Shown piece after piece: positions 11,471 through 38,935 of a stretch of DNA of 64,000 nucleotides. A program made the translations under genes and the position numbers. The DNA is taken from positions 5,032,558-5,096,557 of the forward strand of contig JAKCOZ010000040.1 in assembly GCA_022605955.1 (NCBI GenBank). The letters run 5' to 3'. This stretch comes from Rallus limicola (taxonomy: Eukaryota; Chordata; Aves; Gruiformes; Rallidae). The notes below the pieces were generated by a model, which did not search any database, was not told the DNA's origin, and worked only from the letters and a program-made list of their open reading frames with translations. Each line of letters starts with the position of its first letter. Position 1 is the stretch's first letter.

Positions 11471-12330
11471 AGTGTCAGGGTGTGGGGTAGTTAGAGGTGT
11501 GAACGGGAGAGCGGATCAGAAGTACTCGAGGCTGATGGGTGAAGGGCGGGTGGAGGTGAGGGGCCTCCCTCTGGGAGAGGCTGCGAGCCTCTTCCCGACC
11601 CTTAGTGCCGGGGAGCGGGAGTTTCCTGGGAGCGGGAGCTCAGCGAGGTGGAGCCGTAGGAGGAACCCTCGTCCCACCGGTGCTGTGACGGGTCGGATCC
11701 CGCGTAACGGGAGCAGCCTCGGGCCCCTGAGCGGAACCGCGGCCGCTGCCGTGGTGCGGCTGGGCTTGTTTGGCTGCAACCCCACCCTTCGGCGTCGTCC
11801 GCGCTACTGCCGTCCTGCCCCGGCGCTGGGAAAGGGGCCGGGGCCGCGGCCGGCCCGGTACCGATCCGTGTCGTTCCCCGCCAAGGTGAAAGAGAAACCG
11901 CGTGACCCGCCGCCCTACGCGGAACACAAACACTGCCGGGAGTCCCTGGTTAAAGGGGCGTGGCCTCAGAGAAGGCACGCGATTGGTCTTCCGCAGGAGG
12001 GTGGAACTTACGCGGCTGTGTGGTGTTGCGATTGGTTCAGCCACCGCTGCGGAGAGGTGGAGGGGCAGGGCTAGAGTGTCTGTTCCTCCTTTGGTAGGTT
12101 GCGGCACGAGGAATAACGCATCTTAAGCGTGGCCGCGTTTCTGATTGGCTACCCGTACAGCGTGTTCTGGGGGAGGGGCTCGCAGAGGGTTCTCATTGGC
12201 TTCTGTTAAGGTGGGCGGGCGCTCTGCAGCGGACACCCAATCGGAGCTGGGCTTGTCCCGCTGGCACCGCCCCCGGAGCGCTGATAAGCGGCGTTGGCGG
12301 CGGTGGGGTCTCAGTGCGGCGGCGGGAGGG

Positions 12331-30521
<18,191 letters not shown>

Positions 30522-31500
30522 AGCTTTTGGGAATGATCACCAGCAACAGCAGCGCCAGCTCCTCAGGGTGTCCCCGACAGCCGGCGGAGAGTAGTGCCTT
30601 GAAGGTGGGATGTGACAGCCCAGCATCAGCCCTGGGAGGGAGAACCACGACTGGCTTCCTCCCAAGATGGTAGAAACTGGGAAGGACACAGCGTGCCCTG
30701 GGCTTCCTGGCTGCTGGGGGGGGCTTGTTTCACCAAACCTCCCCTGGTCAAAGCACTTTCCTGTGTTGAATTGTCTTTGTTTCCTTTGTGATGCTGCAGG
30801 GAGCAGAGGCAAAGTCTTGCTTTGTGGCTCCGCAAATAGGGTTGAGCTTGGACAATCTGGGGGGGGTTTCCTTGCACCCCTTGCCCCTGTGGCTGCTTGG
30901 GACTGCTTGGCCCCTGGGGAGAGGGCAAAGGGGGCCCTGTCAGCTGCCTGCCCTTGGCTGATTCAGAGTGGGAGCTGTTGTAGATCTACACAGCTTGGCT
31001 CCCTTGAAGCGTGGCAAGGGCTGGGGAGCCCGGGATCCCTGTCCCCACCTCCCAGGACACCTTGACCCCTGGGAACCAGCCTGGAGCTTTACCAGCACCC
31101 TGGTAACTGGCAGAGCCTGGTGCCTAAACACAGACTGCCACAGCCCTGTGTCACCACATCACCTGCCTCATGTCCCAGTGCCTCGGCCGTGCTGTGGAAG
31201 CTGGGGCTGGAGAACCAGCCCCACACAAAGGTCCCCACTTGATGGGGGATCATTGCTGCTGTAGGGACGTGGGGCTGGGACCCCTCCCCCAGGGTTTGGC
31301 CTTGTGCAGGGGAGCGGGTGTTGTGAAGCCTCGTGGCTGCGTGTTTCATCCTGTATCGGGTGTGGAACTGAACCTTGTGTGGGTGCTGTTCTGGCTGTAC
31401 CCCAGGCGTGAGGGTGGCTGGGGAGCCCTGCTCGTGCCTCTGGAGGGGGTTTGGGGCGGCTGCTCCGGGGGTGAGGAGACTAAATAAATATTTCCAGCAG
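30522..31500 (+). other. FAM117A: FAM117A 3' UTR
   Basis: Non-coding sequence from the stop codon to the polyadenylation signal AATAAA at 31483. No further exon is recognised. Confidence 0.75.
31483..31488 (+). terminator. FAM117A poly(A) signal AATAAA
   Basis: Canonical hexamer in TAAATAAATA, 962 bases after the stop codon, followed about 15-30 bases later by GTGTGTCTGG (GT-rich downstream element). Confidence 0.75.
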
Positions 31501-31516
31501 TGAGTGTGTCTGGGGG

Positions 31517-31707
31517 GCTTCACTTCGCCCCTCCCTGGGCCCGGGGGGCTCCACTCCGGGGCTCCTGGTGCCCGGGGGGGGCTTCACTTCGCCCCTCCCT
31601 GGGCCCGGGGGGCTCCACTGCGGGGCTCCTGGTGCCCGGGGGGGCTTCACTTCGCACCTCCCTGCGCCCGGGGGGCTCCAGTTCGCAGCTCCCGCGCCCC
31701 TGGGGCC
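31517..31707. repeat. 63-64 bp minisatellite, three copies
   Basis: Units starting GCTTCACTTCGC occur at 31517, 31581 and 31644. Each contains CTCCCTGGGCCCGGGGGG and, except in the diverged last copy, GGGGCTCCTGGTGCCCGG. It is G/C-rich with G-runs, lying between the FAM117A poly(A) signal and the SLC35B1 promoter. Confidence 0.88.
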
Positions 31708-32010
31708 GGGGCGAGCAGCCCCCGGGCCGTGCCCGGAGCAGCGCACCCGTCGGTTCTCTGCTGCAGCCGCTCCTCGGCCGCCTCCCAAGGGGGGGCGAGA
31801 GCTCCGGCTGCTGAAGGGAAGCGCCCAGGGCCCGGGCCCTCGGCGGCGGAGTTGGGTGGTGCCGGGGCGGGCGGGCAGCAGGACCTGCGCGGCGCTGCCG
31901 GGGGACGGGGCGGTGCCACCCGTTGCGCATGCGTACACCCCTCTGCCCGGGTCGCTCAGGAGACGGCGGGAACGCCGACCGTCCGTGAGCTCCGCCCCTT
32001 TGCTGCGCAG

Positions 32011-32029
32011 CCAATTCCCGCTGTCCACA
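32011..32029 (+). promoter_or_regulatory. ER-stress-response-element-like site
   Basis: CCAAT, nine bases, then CCACA. The ERSE consensus is CCAAT-N9-CCACG, so spacing is exact with one mismatch in the last base. TTGCGTCA (a C/EBP-ATF or CRE-like half) follows at 32035-32042. It fits an ER transporter gene, but function is inferred. Confidence 0.45.
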
Positions 32030-32403
32030 TCGCGTTGCGTCACTGAGAGCGCCGCGCTCAGGGGAGGCCCCCCACCCGGGGCTGCCCTGGGCGCTGCCCG
32101 CTCTTCGGGGCGCCTCGCCGCCGCGAACGCCGCTGAGCCGCGGCAGGGGCCACCCCGAAGCGGTTCTGAGTAGTTTCAAGTGTCCGTTCCGTCCCATCTC
32201 CCCGCTCTTCCTTCCCGTTTCCGCTCCACGACGAGTCCGGCAGCTCTGCGGGCGGGCGGGCCCCGCCGAACTGGGCCGGGCGGGTCCTGGCGCTGGGGCG
32301 GGCGCAGGCCGGGCGTATGAGGCAGCCCGCTCCGCCGCCGGCCGCGCCGCGGGATGTGGTGCTGGACGTGGCCCCGGCGTTGAGCGCCCGCGCCGCCGCC
32401 GCC

Positions 32404-32513
32404 ATGGGCACGGGCACGAGCGGTGCCGTGCTGCCCGAGCGCCTCCGCCTGCCCGTCTGCTTCCTGGGCGTCTTCGCCTGCTACTTCTACTACGGCATCC
32501 TGCAGGAGAGCAT
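32404..32513 (+). CDS. SLC35B1: SLC35B1 coding exon 1
   Basis: [20 protein letters not shown] and the rest of TM1, ending in phase 2 before donor GTGAGC. An in-frame ATG 29 codons upstream (32317) has a weaker context and no family support. Confidence 0.93.
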
Positions 32514-35500
32514 GTGAGCGGCGCGGGGGGGACCGGGGGGGGCGCGGGGGGGCCGCTCTCGCCGCTGCCCGGGGGGGGGGGCACGGGCCCGTCCCCGCCG
32601 CTCCCTCACCGTGTCTCGCTCTTGCAGCACGCGCGGCCGGTACGGGGAAGGCGCGAAGCAGGAGAAGTTCAGGTACGCGCTGACCCTGGTGTTCATCCAG
32701 TGCGTGATCAACGCCGCCTTCGCCAAGCTCCGTAAGTCCCTCGGGCCGTGGCCGGCGGGCGCCGGGGGCTGCCGGGTGTCGCCGCTGTCCCACCCATCCC
32801 CGCCGGAGGGGCCGGTTCTCGCGGCGGTGCGGGCTGCTCTCTTCTTCCCCTCCCGCCTCCCCCCCCCCCCCCCCCCCCCGCGTCTCCAGGCGCTTCGCGG
32901 CGGCTGCCGGCGGCTCTCGGCTCTCCCCGTCCCCTCACTCCCCTCTCGGGTGTTTCCCTTCCAGTGATCCATTTCTTCGATGCCGTCAAAGCAGACCGCA
33001 CTCGGAGCTGGCTGTACGCCGCCTGCTCCCTCTCCTACCTGGGCGCCATGGTTTCCAGCAACTCGGCTCTGCAGTTCGTCAGCTACCCGACCCAGGTGGG
33101 GGCTGGGGGTGGTGCTCAGCTACCCCTAATGCCTGGGAGGCTCCAAAAACGGGCACTGTGCTTGAGGAGGCGAGTGCTGTGGGAAGAGCCGCTGGTGGAA
33201 GGACTTGGAGGGGAGCTGTGGGTTTGAGCTCTGCGTTCCTGGAGCTGCATTTGTGTCAGCGCTGGGTGCAGAGAGGGGTCCAAAGAGCTCGGACTGTCCC
33301 AGGAAGGGAATAACGATCCCTAAAGATCACTGGGGTTCATTGGTTGGGAGGTGGTGCTGGTGGTGAGGTGGCTTCTGAAACCTTTGCTGTTAATTAGCAG
33401 CTGCCTCGTGATGGGGATTCCTGTGTTTGTCCTCTACAGCAGCCACTGTGTTTACAGAATGGGGGTGTCGGGGTGCTCTGGCCCCGTGCTCACCCAGCAT
33501 ATCTGTGCTCCTTGCAGGCAGGTGCTGGGATGCTGATAGTTACCATCATCTCTTTGTTTTCCAGGTCCTTGGCAAGTCCTGTAAGCCCATCCCAGGTACG
33601 CCAACCTCGTGTTTCCCTTTACACGTGCATGGGGGTTTCTGTGCCCTCAGGGTGGACCCCAGCTCTCAGAACAGAAGCACAAGCTGTCTCTTATCTGTGT
33701 GTTGTTCTGCTGGGCCAAGTTACTCCCCCCACACACCCCAAGAGACATTTGGGAGCGGTTTGTGATGTGGCTTCTTTACAGTCATGCTTTTAGGAGTGAC
33801 TTTGCTGCGGAAGAAGTATCCCCCCGCCAAGTATCTCTGTGTCCTCTTGATAGTGGCAGGCGTTGCCCTGTTTCTGTACAAGCCTAAAAAGGGGGCAGGG
33901 AGCGATGACCACGTTTTTGGCTATGGAGAGCTCCTCCTGGTGAGTACTGCTGAGGCACCCGTGACCCTGGCAGGGGTGAGGAGGAACAGGTGGTTATGAC
34001 ACAGATAAGGCAGTGTTCTTTGTACCTCAGGTGCACCCTGAAGCTGTGTGGAAATGCTTCTGCAGGAGGACACGGGGGGGGGGTTGAGGGGTGAACTCCT
34101 GAGCTGGGGGGGTGAGGTCAGGCTCTAAGTACAGGCTCATCCCTCTCTGTGCTCGTTTTGATGCTGCTCAGTCCATGTAGTTGCCATTGAATAGGTGATT
34201 GGTTGGGATGTAGAAAAGGGGGTGAAGGCTCAAGGTTTTAACCTGTGGAGGAGAAATAAGGAGCGAAGGTTTCCCTTCCTTTCTCTCACCTGTCCCATCT
34301 CTTTGTAGCTGCTGTCGCTGACCTTGGACGGGCTGACAGGTGTCTCTCAGGACCACATGAGAGCTCACTACCAAACCGGCTCCAACCACATGATGCTGAA
34401 CGTTAATCTGTGGTCCACCTTGTTCCTGGGGGCTGGTAAGGAACGCCCTGACACCACAGCCCTGGCACGCCCTGGGGCACAAGCCCCAGAAATGGCCCCA
34501 GAGCACGTTTGTAAACAACTCGATGCTTTGTTTGGGGTGTTTGGCCGGGGTTCGGTGTAGCTCCTCTCGGGCCCACTAGAGGACAGCGCTCCACACACAC
34601 TGCTCCCTCTCTTCAGAGCTGTCCCCTCAGGCCGCTGCCCTGCGGTTTGCGTTTGCTTCTTTTGTTAATTAATTAGGAAGGTGATTGTTTTTTTTCCTCC
34701 TGTTCTCTTTGTTTTCCACCGTGTGGAGCTTAGTCCTTGCTGTCAGTAGCTCCTGTTGCGTTACCAGAGCAAAAGGGAATTGGCACCACATGTGCAGCAG
34801 CGGCTCAGGTTGCTTTTGGGCTCCTAATTCATGCTTTTCCCCTTGCTCCCTCTTCCAGGGATACTGTTCACTGGAGAGCTCTGGGAGTTCTTGAGTTTTA
34901 CGGAGCGCTACCCCAGCATCATTTACAACATCCTCCTGTTCGGCCTGACGAGCGCGCTGGGTCAGGTAAATGCCCTTCCCTTGATGTGCAGGCTTCACCT
35001 GGGGCTGAAGAAAAGAAGCCTGAGAGGGGATCTGATCACTGGGGATCAATAGCTGAAGGGTGGGACACAGGGGGACATGGGCAGCCTCTGCTCAGTGTCT
35101 GTGAGGACAGGACAAGGGGTGATGGGCTCAAGTTGGAGCACAGGGAGTTCCCCCCCAATGTGGGGAAGAACTTCATGGTGAGGGTGAGGGAGCCCTGGGC
35201 CAGGCTGCCCAGGGGGTGTGGAGTCTCCTTCTCTGGAGAGATTCCAGCCCCATCTGGACACCACCCTGTGTGCCCTGTCCTGGGGACCCTGCTTTGGCAG
35301 GGGGTTGGACTCAATCTCTGGAGGTCCCTTCCAACCCCTGTGTTTCTGTGACACTATCTCAGTAGCTTTTCAGCTGAAAATACAGCCTGTGTTGTACTTT
35401 TTCCACGTTGGGCTGACAAAAGGCGTCTGTTTGTCTCTCACCAGAGTTTCATCTTCATGACTGTGGTGTACTTCGGGCCTCTGACTTGTTCCATCATCAC

Positions 35501-36003
35501 CACAACCCGCAAGTTCTTCACCATTTTAGCGTCTGTCATCCTCTTTGCCAACCCCATCAGTACAATGCAGTGGGTGGGGACGATCCTGGTGTTCCTGGGT
35601 AAGTCTGGGCAGGAAGCCCCCCAGGCCTTGTCCCAGTAACTCCAGTAGGGACGGTGAACAGCGAGGGGGGAGCTAACAAAAGATGCTGGTCAAAAACACC
35701 CTGTAACTCTATTGGGATGCTGTTGATAGAGGAGGGTGTTGGGAGCTTCATGATGCCAGAAAGGAGGAGTGGGATTTGTGACAGATCTGTTAGGTCTTTT
35801 TATGCCCCCCCTGCACCGGGTAGGTCAGCGCCTCTGAGAGATCCGTAGGAAATGGGTGCTGTTGAGCTGACTTTTCCCAAAGCTGTTGGTGTTATGTTGA
35901 AGACTCTGAAGCTGGTTTCTATGCCCATGGCTTGTCTTGTCCCTTTGCAGGCCTTGGACTCGATGCCAAATTTGGGAAGGGAGTAAAGAAGACGTCACAT
36001 TGA
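32404..36003 (+). CDS. SLC35B1: SLC35B1, ER nucleotide (ATP/ADP) exchanger, complete, 9 exons
   Basis: Joining 32404-32513, 32628-32731, 32965-33095, 33565-33595, 33782-33939, 34309-34435, 34859-34965, 35445-35598 and 35951-36003 gives 975 bases: 324 residues and TGA (human 322). All phases agree. SLC35B1 is a multi-span drug/metabolite-transporter-fold protein of the ER membrane, described as the ATP/ADP exchanger that fuels lumenal chaperones and earlier as a UDP-galactose transporter relative. Visible: TM1 [18 protein letters not shown], the GKSCKPIP motif (119-125), [58 protein letters not shown] with R278-K279, and C-terminal KKTSH resembling a dilysine ER-retrieval signal. The start at 32404 has an ideal context (GCCGCCGCCATGG) and matches the human length. 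The basic residues are conserved family positions likely to contact nucleotide phosphates. Confidence 0.97.
32628..32731 (+). CDS. SLC35B1: SLC35B1 coding exon 2
   Basis: Acceptor CTCTTGCAG, donor GTAAGT. Encodes [20 protein letters not shown] and [14 protein letters not shown], closely matching human. Phase 2 in, phase 1 out. Confidence 0.95.
32859..32879. repeat. Uninterrupted poly(C) tract, 21 bases
   Basis: Twenty-one consecutive C residues in SLC35B1 intron 2, about 85 bases before the exon 3 acceptor. Such a run is prone to sequencing length errors and slippage. Confidence 0.9.
32965..33095 (+). CDS. SLC35B1: SLC35B1 coding exon 3
   Basis: Acceptor CCCTTCCAG, donor GTGGGG. Encodes [20 protein letters not shown] and [20 protein letters not shown], then PTQ. 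Phase 1 in, phase 0 out. Confidence 0.95.
33565..33595 (+). CDS. SLC35B1: SLC35B1 coding exon 4 (31-base microexon)
   Basis: Acceptor GTTTTCCAG, donor GTACGC. Encodes [10 protein letters not shown] plus one base, which is the conserved motif with K119 and K122. Phase 0 in, phase 1 out. Confidence 0.95.
33782..33939 (+). CDS. SLC35B1: SLC35B1 coding exon 5
   Basis: Acceptor CTTTACAG, donor GTGAGT. Encodes [36 protein letters not shown] and a variable loop, then YGELLL. Phase 1 in, phase 0 out. Confidence 0.95.
34309..34435 (+). CDS. SLC35B1: SLC35B1 coding exon 6
   Basis: Acceptor CTTTGTAG, donor GTAAGG. Encodes [20 protein letters not shown] and [20 protein letters not shown]. Phase 0 in, phase 1 out. 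Confidence 0.95.
34859..34965 (+). CDS. SLC35B1: SLC35B1 coding exon 7
   Basis: Acceptor CTCTTCCAG, donor GTAAAT. Encodes [20 protein letters not shown] and [15 protein letters not shown]. Phase 1 in, phase 0 out. Confidence 0.95.
34995..35352 (+). mobile_element. CR1 LINE 3' fragment filling most of SLC35B1 intron 7
   Basis: A CR1 3' fragment of about 358 bases, from CTTCACCTGGGGCTGAAGAA through GGTTGGACTCAATCTCTGG to CCTTCCAACCCCTGTG. It occupies about three quarters of the 479-base intron, in sense orientation to the gene. Its last 200 bases nearly match the copy at 28547-28744. Confidence 0.9.
35445..35598 (+). CDS. SLC35B1: SLC35B1 coding exon 8
   Basis: Acceptor CTCTCACCAG, donor GTAAGT. 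Encodes [20 protein letters not shown] and [20 protein letters not shown], then [11 protein letters not shown]. Phase 0 in, phase 1 out. Confidence 0.96.
35951..36003 (+). CDS. SLC35B1: SLC35B1 coding exon 9 and stop
   Basis: Acceptor CCCTTTGCAG. Encodes [17 protein letters not shown] and TGA at 36001-36003. The lysine pair four and five residues from the C-terminus is a plausible ER-retrieval signal. Confidence 0.96.
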
Positions 36004-36330
36004 GGCAATGGTTGATCTCTGCAGCTGGAATGAACTTTTAATTTATTGTCTTGTACCTCAGAATCTGTTATGGAACTGGACTCAGGATAGGTAATCAGAA
36101 GGGCAGTGTTTGTGTTGGAGGTTTGTTTTGCTTTAGTTTTTTTTTTTAATTCTAAATTGTCTTTCAAGTGTAATACTTTAGTTTTAATTGTAATGAAGCT
36201 GCTTTGTTTTTTTCCTGTAATCGGAGCTGCGTTCCTGTGTCCTAGCAGCAGGATGAAATTCTTGCCTTAACAGGGGGAAAAAAAAAAACCACCCAACCCT
36301 TCATATCTTTATTAAAGAAAAAGTGATAAT
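36004..36330 (+). other. SLC35B1: SLC35B1 3' UTR
   Basis: Non-coding tail ending near an ATTAAA signal at 36311. Confidence 0.7.
36311..36316 (+). terminator. SLC35B1 poly(A) signal ATTAAA
   Basis: ATTAAA inside CTTTATTAAAG about 308 bases after the stop. The same palindrome reads AATAAA on the minus strand (36313-36308), so a convergent transcript could also end here. Confidence 0.6.
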
Positions 36331-36492
36331 GGCCACTCTTCCAGAACTTTAATTTCAGTACTGTTGGCTGCTCCTGGGGAGAAAGAGCAGCCAGCTCTCC
36401 ACGGAGAGGACTAGTCCTAGAATTATGTTAATTCCTCATGGTGGCCTGGAAAGATCCCTGGATTAAAGGCTTGTGCTGGAGACAGCCCCTTC

Positions 36493-36518
36493 TGATTGAT
36501 TGATTGATTGATTGATTG
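36493..36518. repeat. TGAT tetranucleotide microsatellite
   Basis: Six and a half perfect TGAT units. Confidence 0.95.
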
Positions 36519-38566
36519 TATGGCTTCTCCACAATGGAGTTGGTGGAGCAGCTGGTTCGACGTTGTTCTGTTCAGATGATGTGAGTACACCCTGAGATGC
36601 ATCATGATGTCCTTCATCCCAGCCCTTCTAAACCAGAAGCAACTCTTGGCTTATGTAAAAGTTTACTGGAAACCTGTTTAACCAGTGGGGCCCAAATGAT
36701 TTCTTTCCATCCTCCCCTCCTCTGCTGATGAAGGAGCAGGACCCTCTGCTGCTAAAACCCTGCCAAGGTTGTGTGACAACAGCTCCTAAATGTTGAAAGG
36801 GCCCTTGTTAATGAACCACCATCACGGGGAGCTGTCGCACACCCGCTCCTGAGCACAGGCGAGCTCCCCAGTGCTGTATGGGGAGGAGTTGTTACCATAA
36901 TGATGCCTTCAGAGCTGGAGAGCACAATTCTCCAAAGAGCAAACTTTACACATGAAAGCATGTTTCCACCAGCTGTCGCTTGGTCTCCATCTGTTCCGTG
37001 GCTTTGGCCTTTTGCCCCTCCAGATGGGATCTTGATCTCTTTCCTGAGCGGCTGTTGTAAGTCTCTCTTTCTATCCCCTGCTCCCCTCCCCAACCCCAGC
37101 TTTTCTTACAACTTTTTTGGCTTCAGATTTGGGTTTTCATTTCATCTGTCCTGCTATCCTGGAGCTCTGCCCAAACAACACGTTTCTTGCAAAATTAAAC
37201 CCGAGGCTGCTGAAGGGTTTTTCTCTGTCACCTTCACCCCTTTGATGACTTACATTGTCTTAAAGGTCAAGAGATAAGTAGCCAGCAAACAGGCTCTCAG
37301 TAGTAGAGAATCCTGAAGTAAAAGCCTCTGTGACTTAACTCCATGGATACTGCCTGGTGAACACCATGTGCTGGCATCTGATCCTGCATGGAGATTACAG
37401 CTGCCCTGAAGATAGTTGCACTTCCCAGTATCTCTAAGGTAATGAATACTACTGCTGCTTCACAAAAGGGAGCAGAGAAATTGCAGGACTTGCTCATGAA
37501 CACTGTGGCAGAGAGAAGAATTAGTTCTCTTTTGTGTGTCTTAGTCATGAAACTCTCTCTTCTCTGTATTTACAGGACTTGTGCTGCTCTCTCTCTCTCA
37601 CACTATCTTAAACACAACCAGTTCTCAAACTCGGCAACCAAAAGCATCTTGGTGAGCTCTCAGTGCTGTTGGCTTTGCAAGCTTGGTTTCCCTTCTATTG
37701 TATCAGTAAACTAATGTAGGGATAGACCCAGCTCCCCCTCACTGTGCAAACACAGACCTGACACACAGACTATAAATCACTTCCCAGTGATAATCTTGGG
37801 CTCTCTGTTCAAACATGTCACCTGCTGAGGACGCTGGAGTCGTTGCTGTTACAAACCCCTATTCTAGAGCATGTGCCTCCAATCAAGGGGAAATCACTCT
37901 TGTTTTGATTCCACCAAAGCAGAATTGCTTGTTGGTGACAGTTTGGTACTGACTGCAGCTCCTGAGAAGGTCTATAGTTAGAAACAGGGACTGAGACAGC
38001 AGCAGCCTTTCCCCCCTGTGCTGTCAGTCTGTTAGCCACAGCTCAAGCTGAGTTGTCCCTTGTGTCCACACTAGGAAGACCGCTCTTCCTGAGCTCTTCT
38101 GCCCCAGGTCTAGGTGTAGCTCTGAGAGATGGTGTCTTTCAAACAAGAAAACCAAGCAACAAACCCCAAAGATTTTGTTAACTTTCTTCCTTTAACCATA
38201 GAATAGAAGCCAACAGTTTCAAGGGAACTCCTGCTCAAAGCCACAGGTCTGTCCCCTTCCCTGTGCTGCAGCAGCCTAGACAACTGGCAGAAAGAAGCCA
38301 GGAGCTTCCTGGGGTCTGTTTTCTAAGCCAAGATCTGTCTTTACCAATATCTTCAACTTGTCTGTATTCAGAGCACAGATTTAAAGATCTGTCTGCCAAG
38401 AAGAAAGAAAATAAAGGAGATTTTCTCTCTCCTGTTTGCTGCAGGCTCCCTTGACCCACTTTAGCTCTAAAGCCTATTCCTGGTATTGCTCCAGCTTGGT
38501 TCTTGCTGCACCTCTGACTCTTAGTCAATAAGAATTTCTTAAAACAAAGGCAGCTCTTGTACCTAC

Positions 38567-38649
38567 CTTGAGCCTGAATCCTTTGGATTTCCTTGGACAG
38601 CTTGCTGTCTTCTCTCCAGACTTCATGTACCACGAGATCCCAGAGGAGG
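38567..38649 (-). other. Speculative minus-strand exon
   Basis: An 83-base segment flanked by TTTTTGTAG and by donor GTAGGT. Two frames are open; one reads LLWDLVVHEVWREDSKLSKE and onward to IQRIQAQ. It resembles a coding exon by composition only, with no family match known to me. Confidence 0.2.
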
Positions 38650-38797
38650 CTACAAAAACAACTCCAGAAGCTGTTTTCAAATCAGCACTGACTTTTCTTC
38701 TTGGACAGTTCTAACAACGCTGCCACAGAACAGGTCCCCAGCTTGGAGCTGCCAGGAGCGTTGCTGTAATACCTCTCCCCAGTGACAGACTGGTTAC

Positions 38798-38935
38798 CAC
38801 ACTTCGAGGAGCCTGCCTGGTGGCTTGGGGTGTGTGTTCCTGCTTGAGTTCAGCTGTCTCTGTGTAAAGACAGGTAAAATCCAAAGGAACTGGGTTAGGA
38901 TCCAACAGAGCTTTCATCATCTGTGTTACTTTTTC
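38798..38935 (-). other. Speculative minus-strand exon, phase 0/0
   Basis: A 138-base segment between an acceptor-like TTTCTAACAG and a donor GTAACC, open over all 46 codons (begins EKVTQMMKALLDPNPVPLDF). No protein family is recognised. The intron-sized gap to the next candidate (38649-38567) has usable splice signals, but the phases do not join cleanly. It could be chance. Confidence 0.2.

Larger units (their letters stand above)
31650..32960. promoter_or_regulatory. SLC35B1 CpG island promoter
   Basis: CpG-dense sequence from the end of the minisatellite through SLC35B1 exons 1-2. It includes an ERSE-like site at 32011 and CCGCCC boxes. The distance from the FAM117A poly(A) signal to the SLC35B1 ATG is only about 0.9 kb. 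Confidence 0.8.

Noticed and set aside
12145..12330. 62-codon in-frame extension upstream of the FAM117A ATG
   Set aside because: Arg/Gly-rich CpG-island text overlapping promoter CCAAT boxes. The family N-terminus fits the ATG at 12331.
31480..32584. 354-codon minus-strand frame across the SLC35B1 promoter
   Set aside because: It is a product of the 63-bp minisatellite (multiple of three in part) and of island GC content, antisense to a real exon. The peptide is low-complexity Pro/Gly/Arg.
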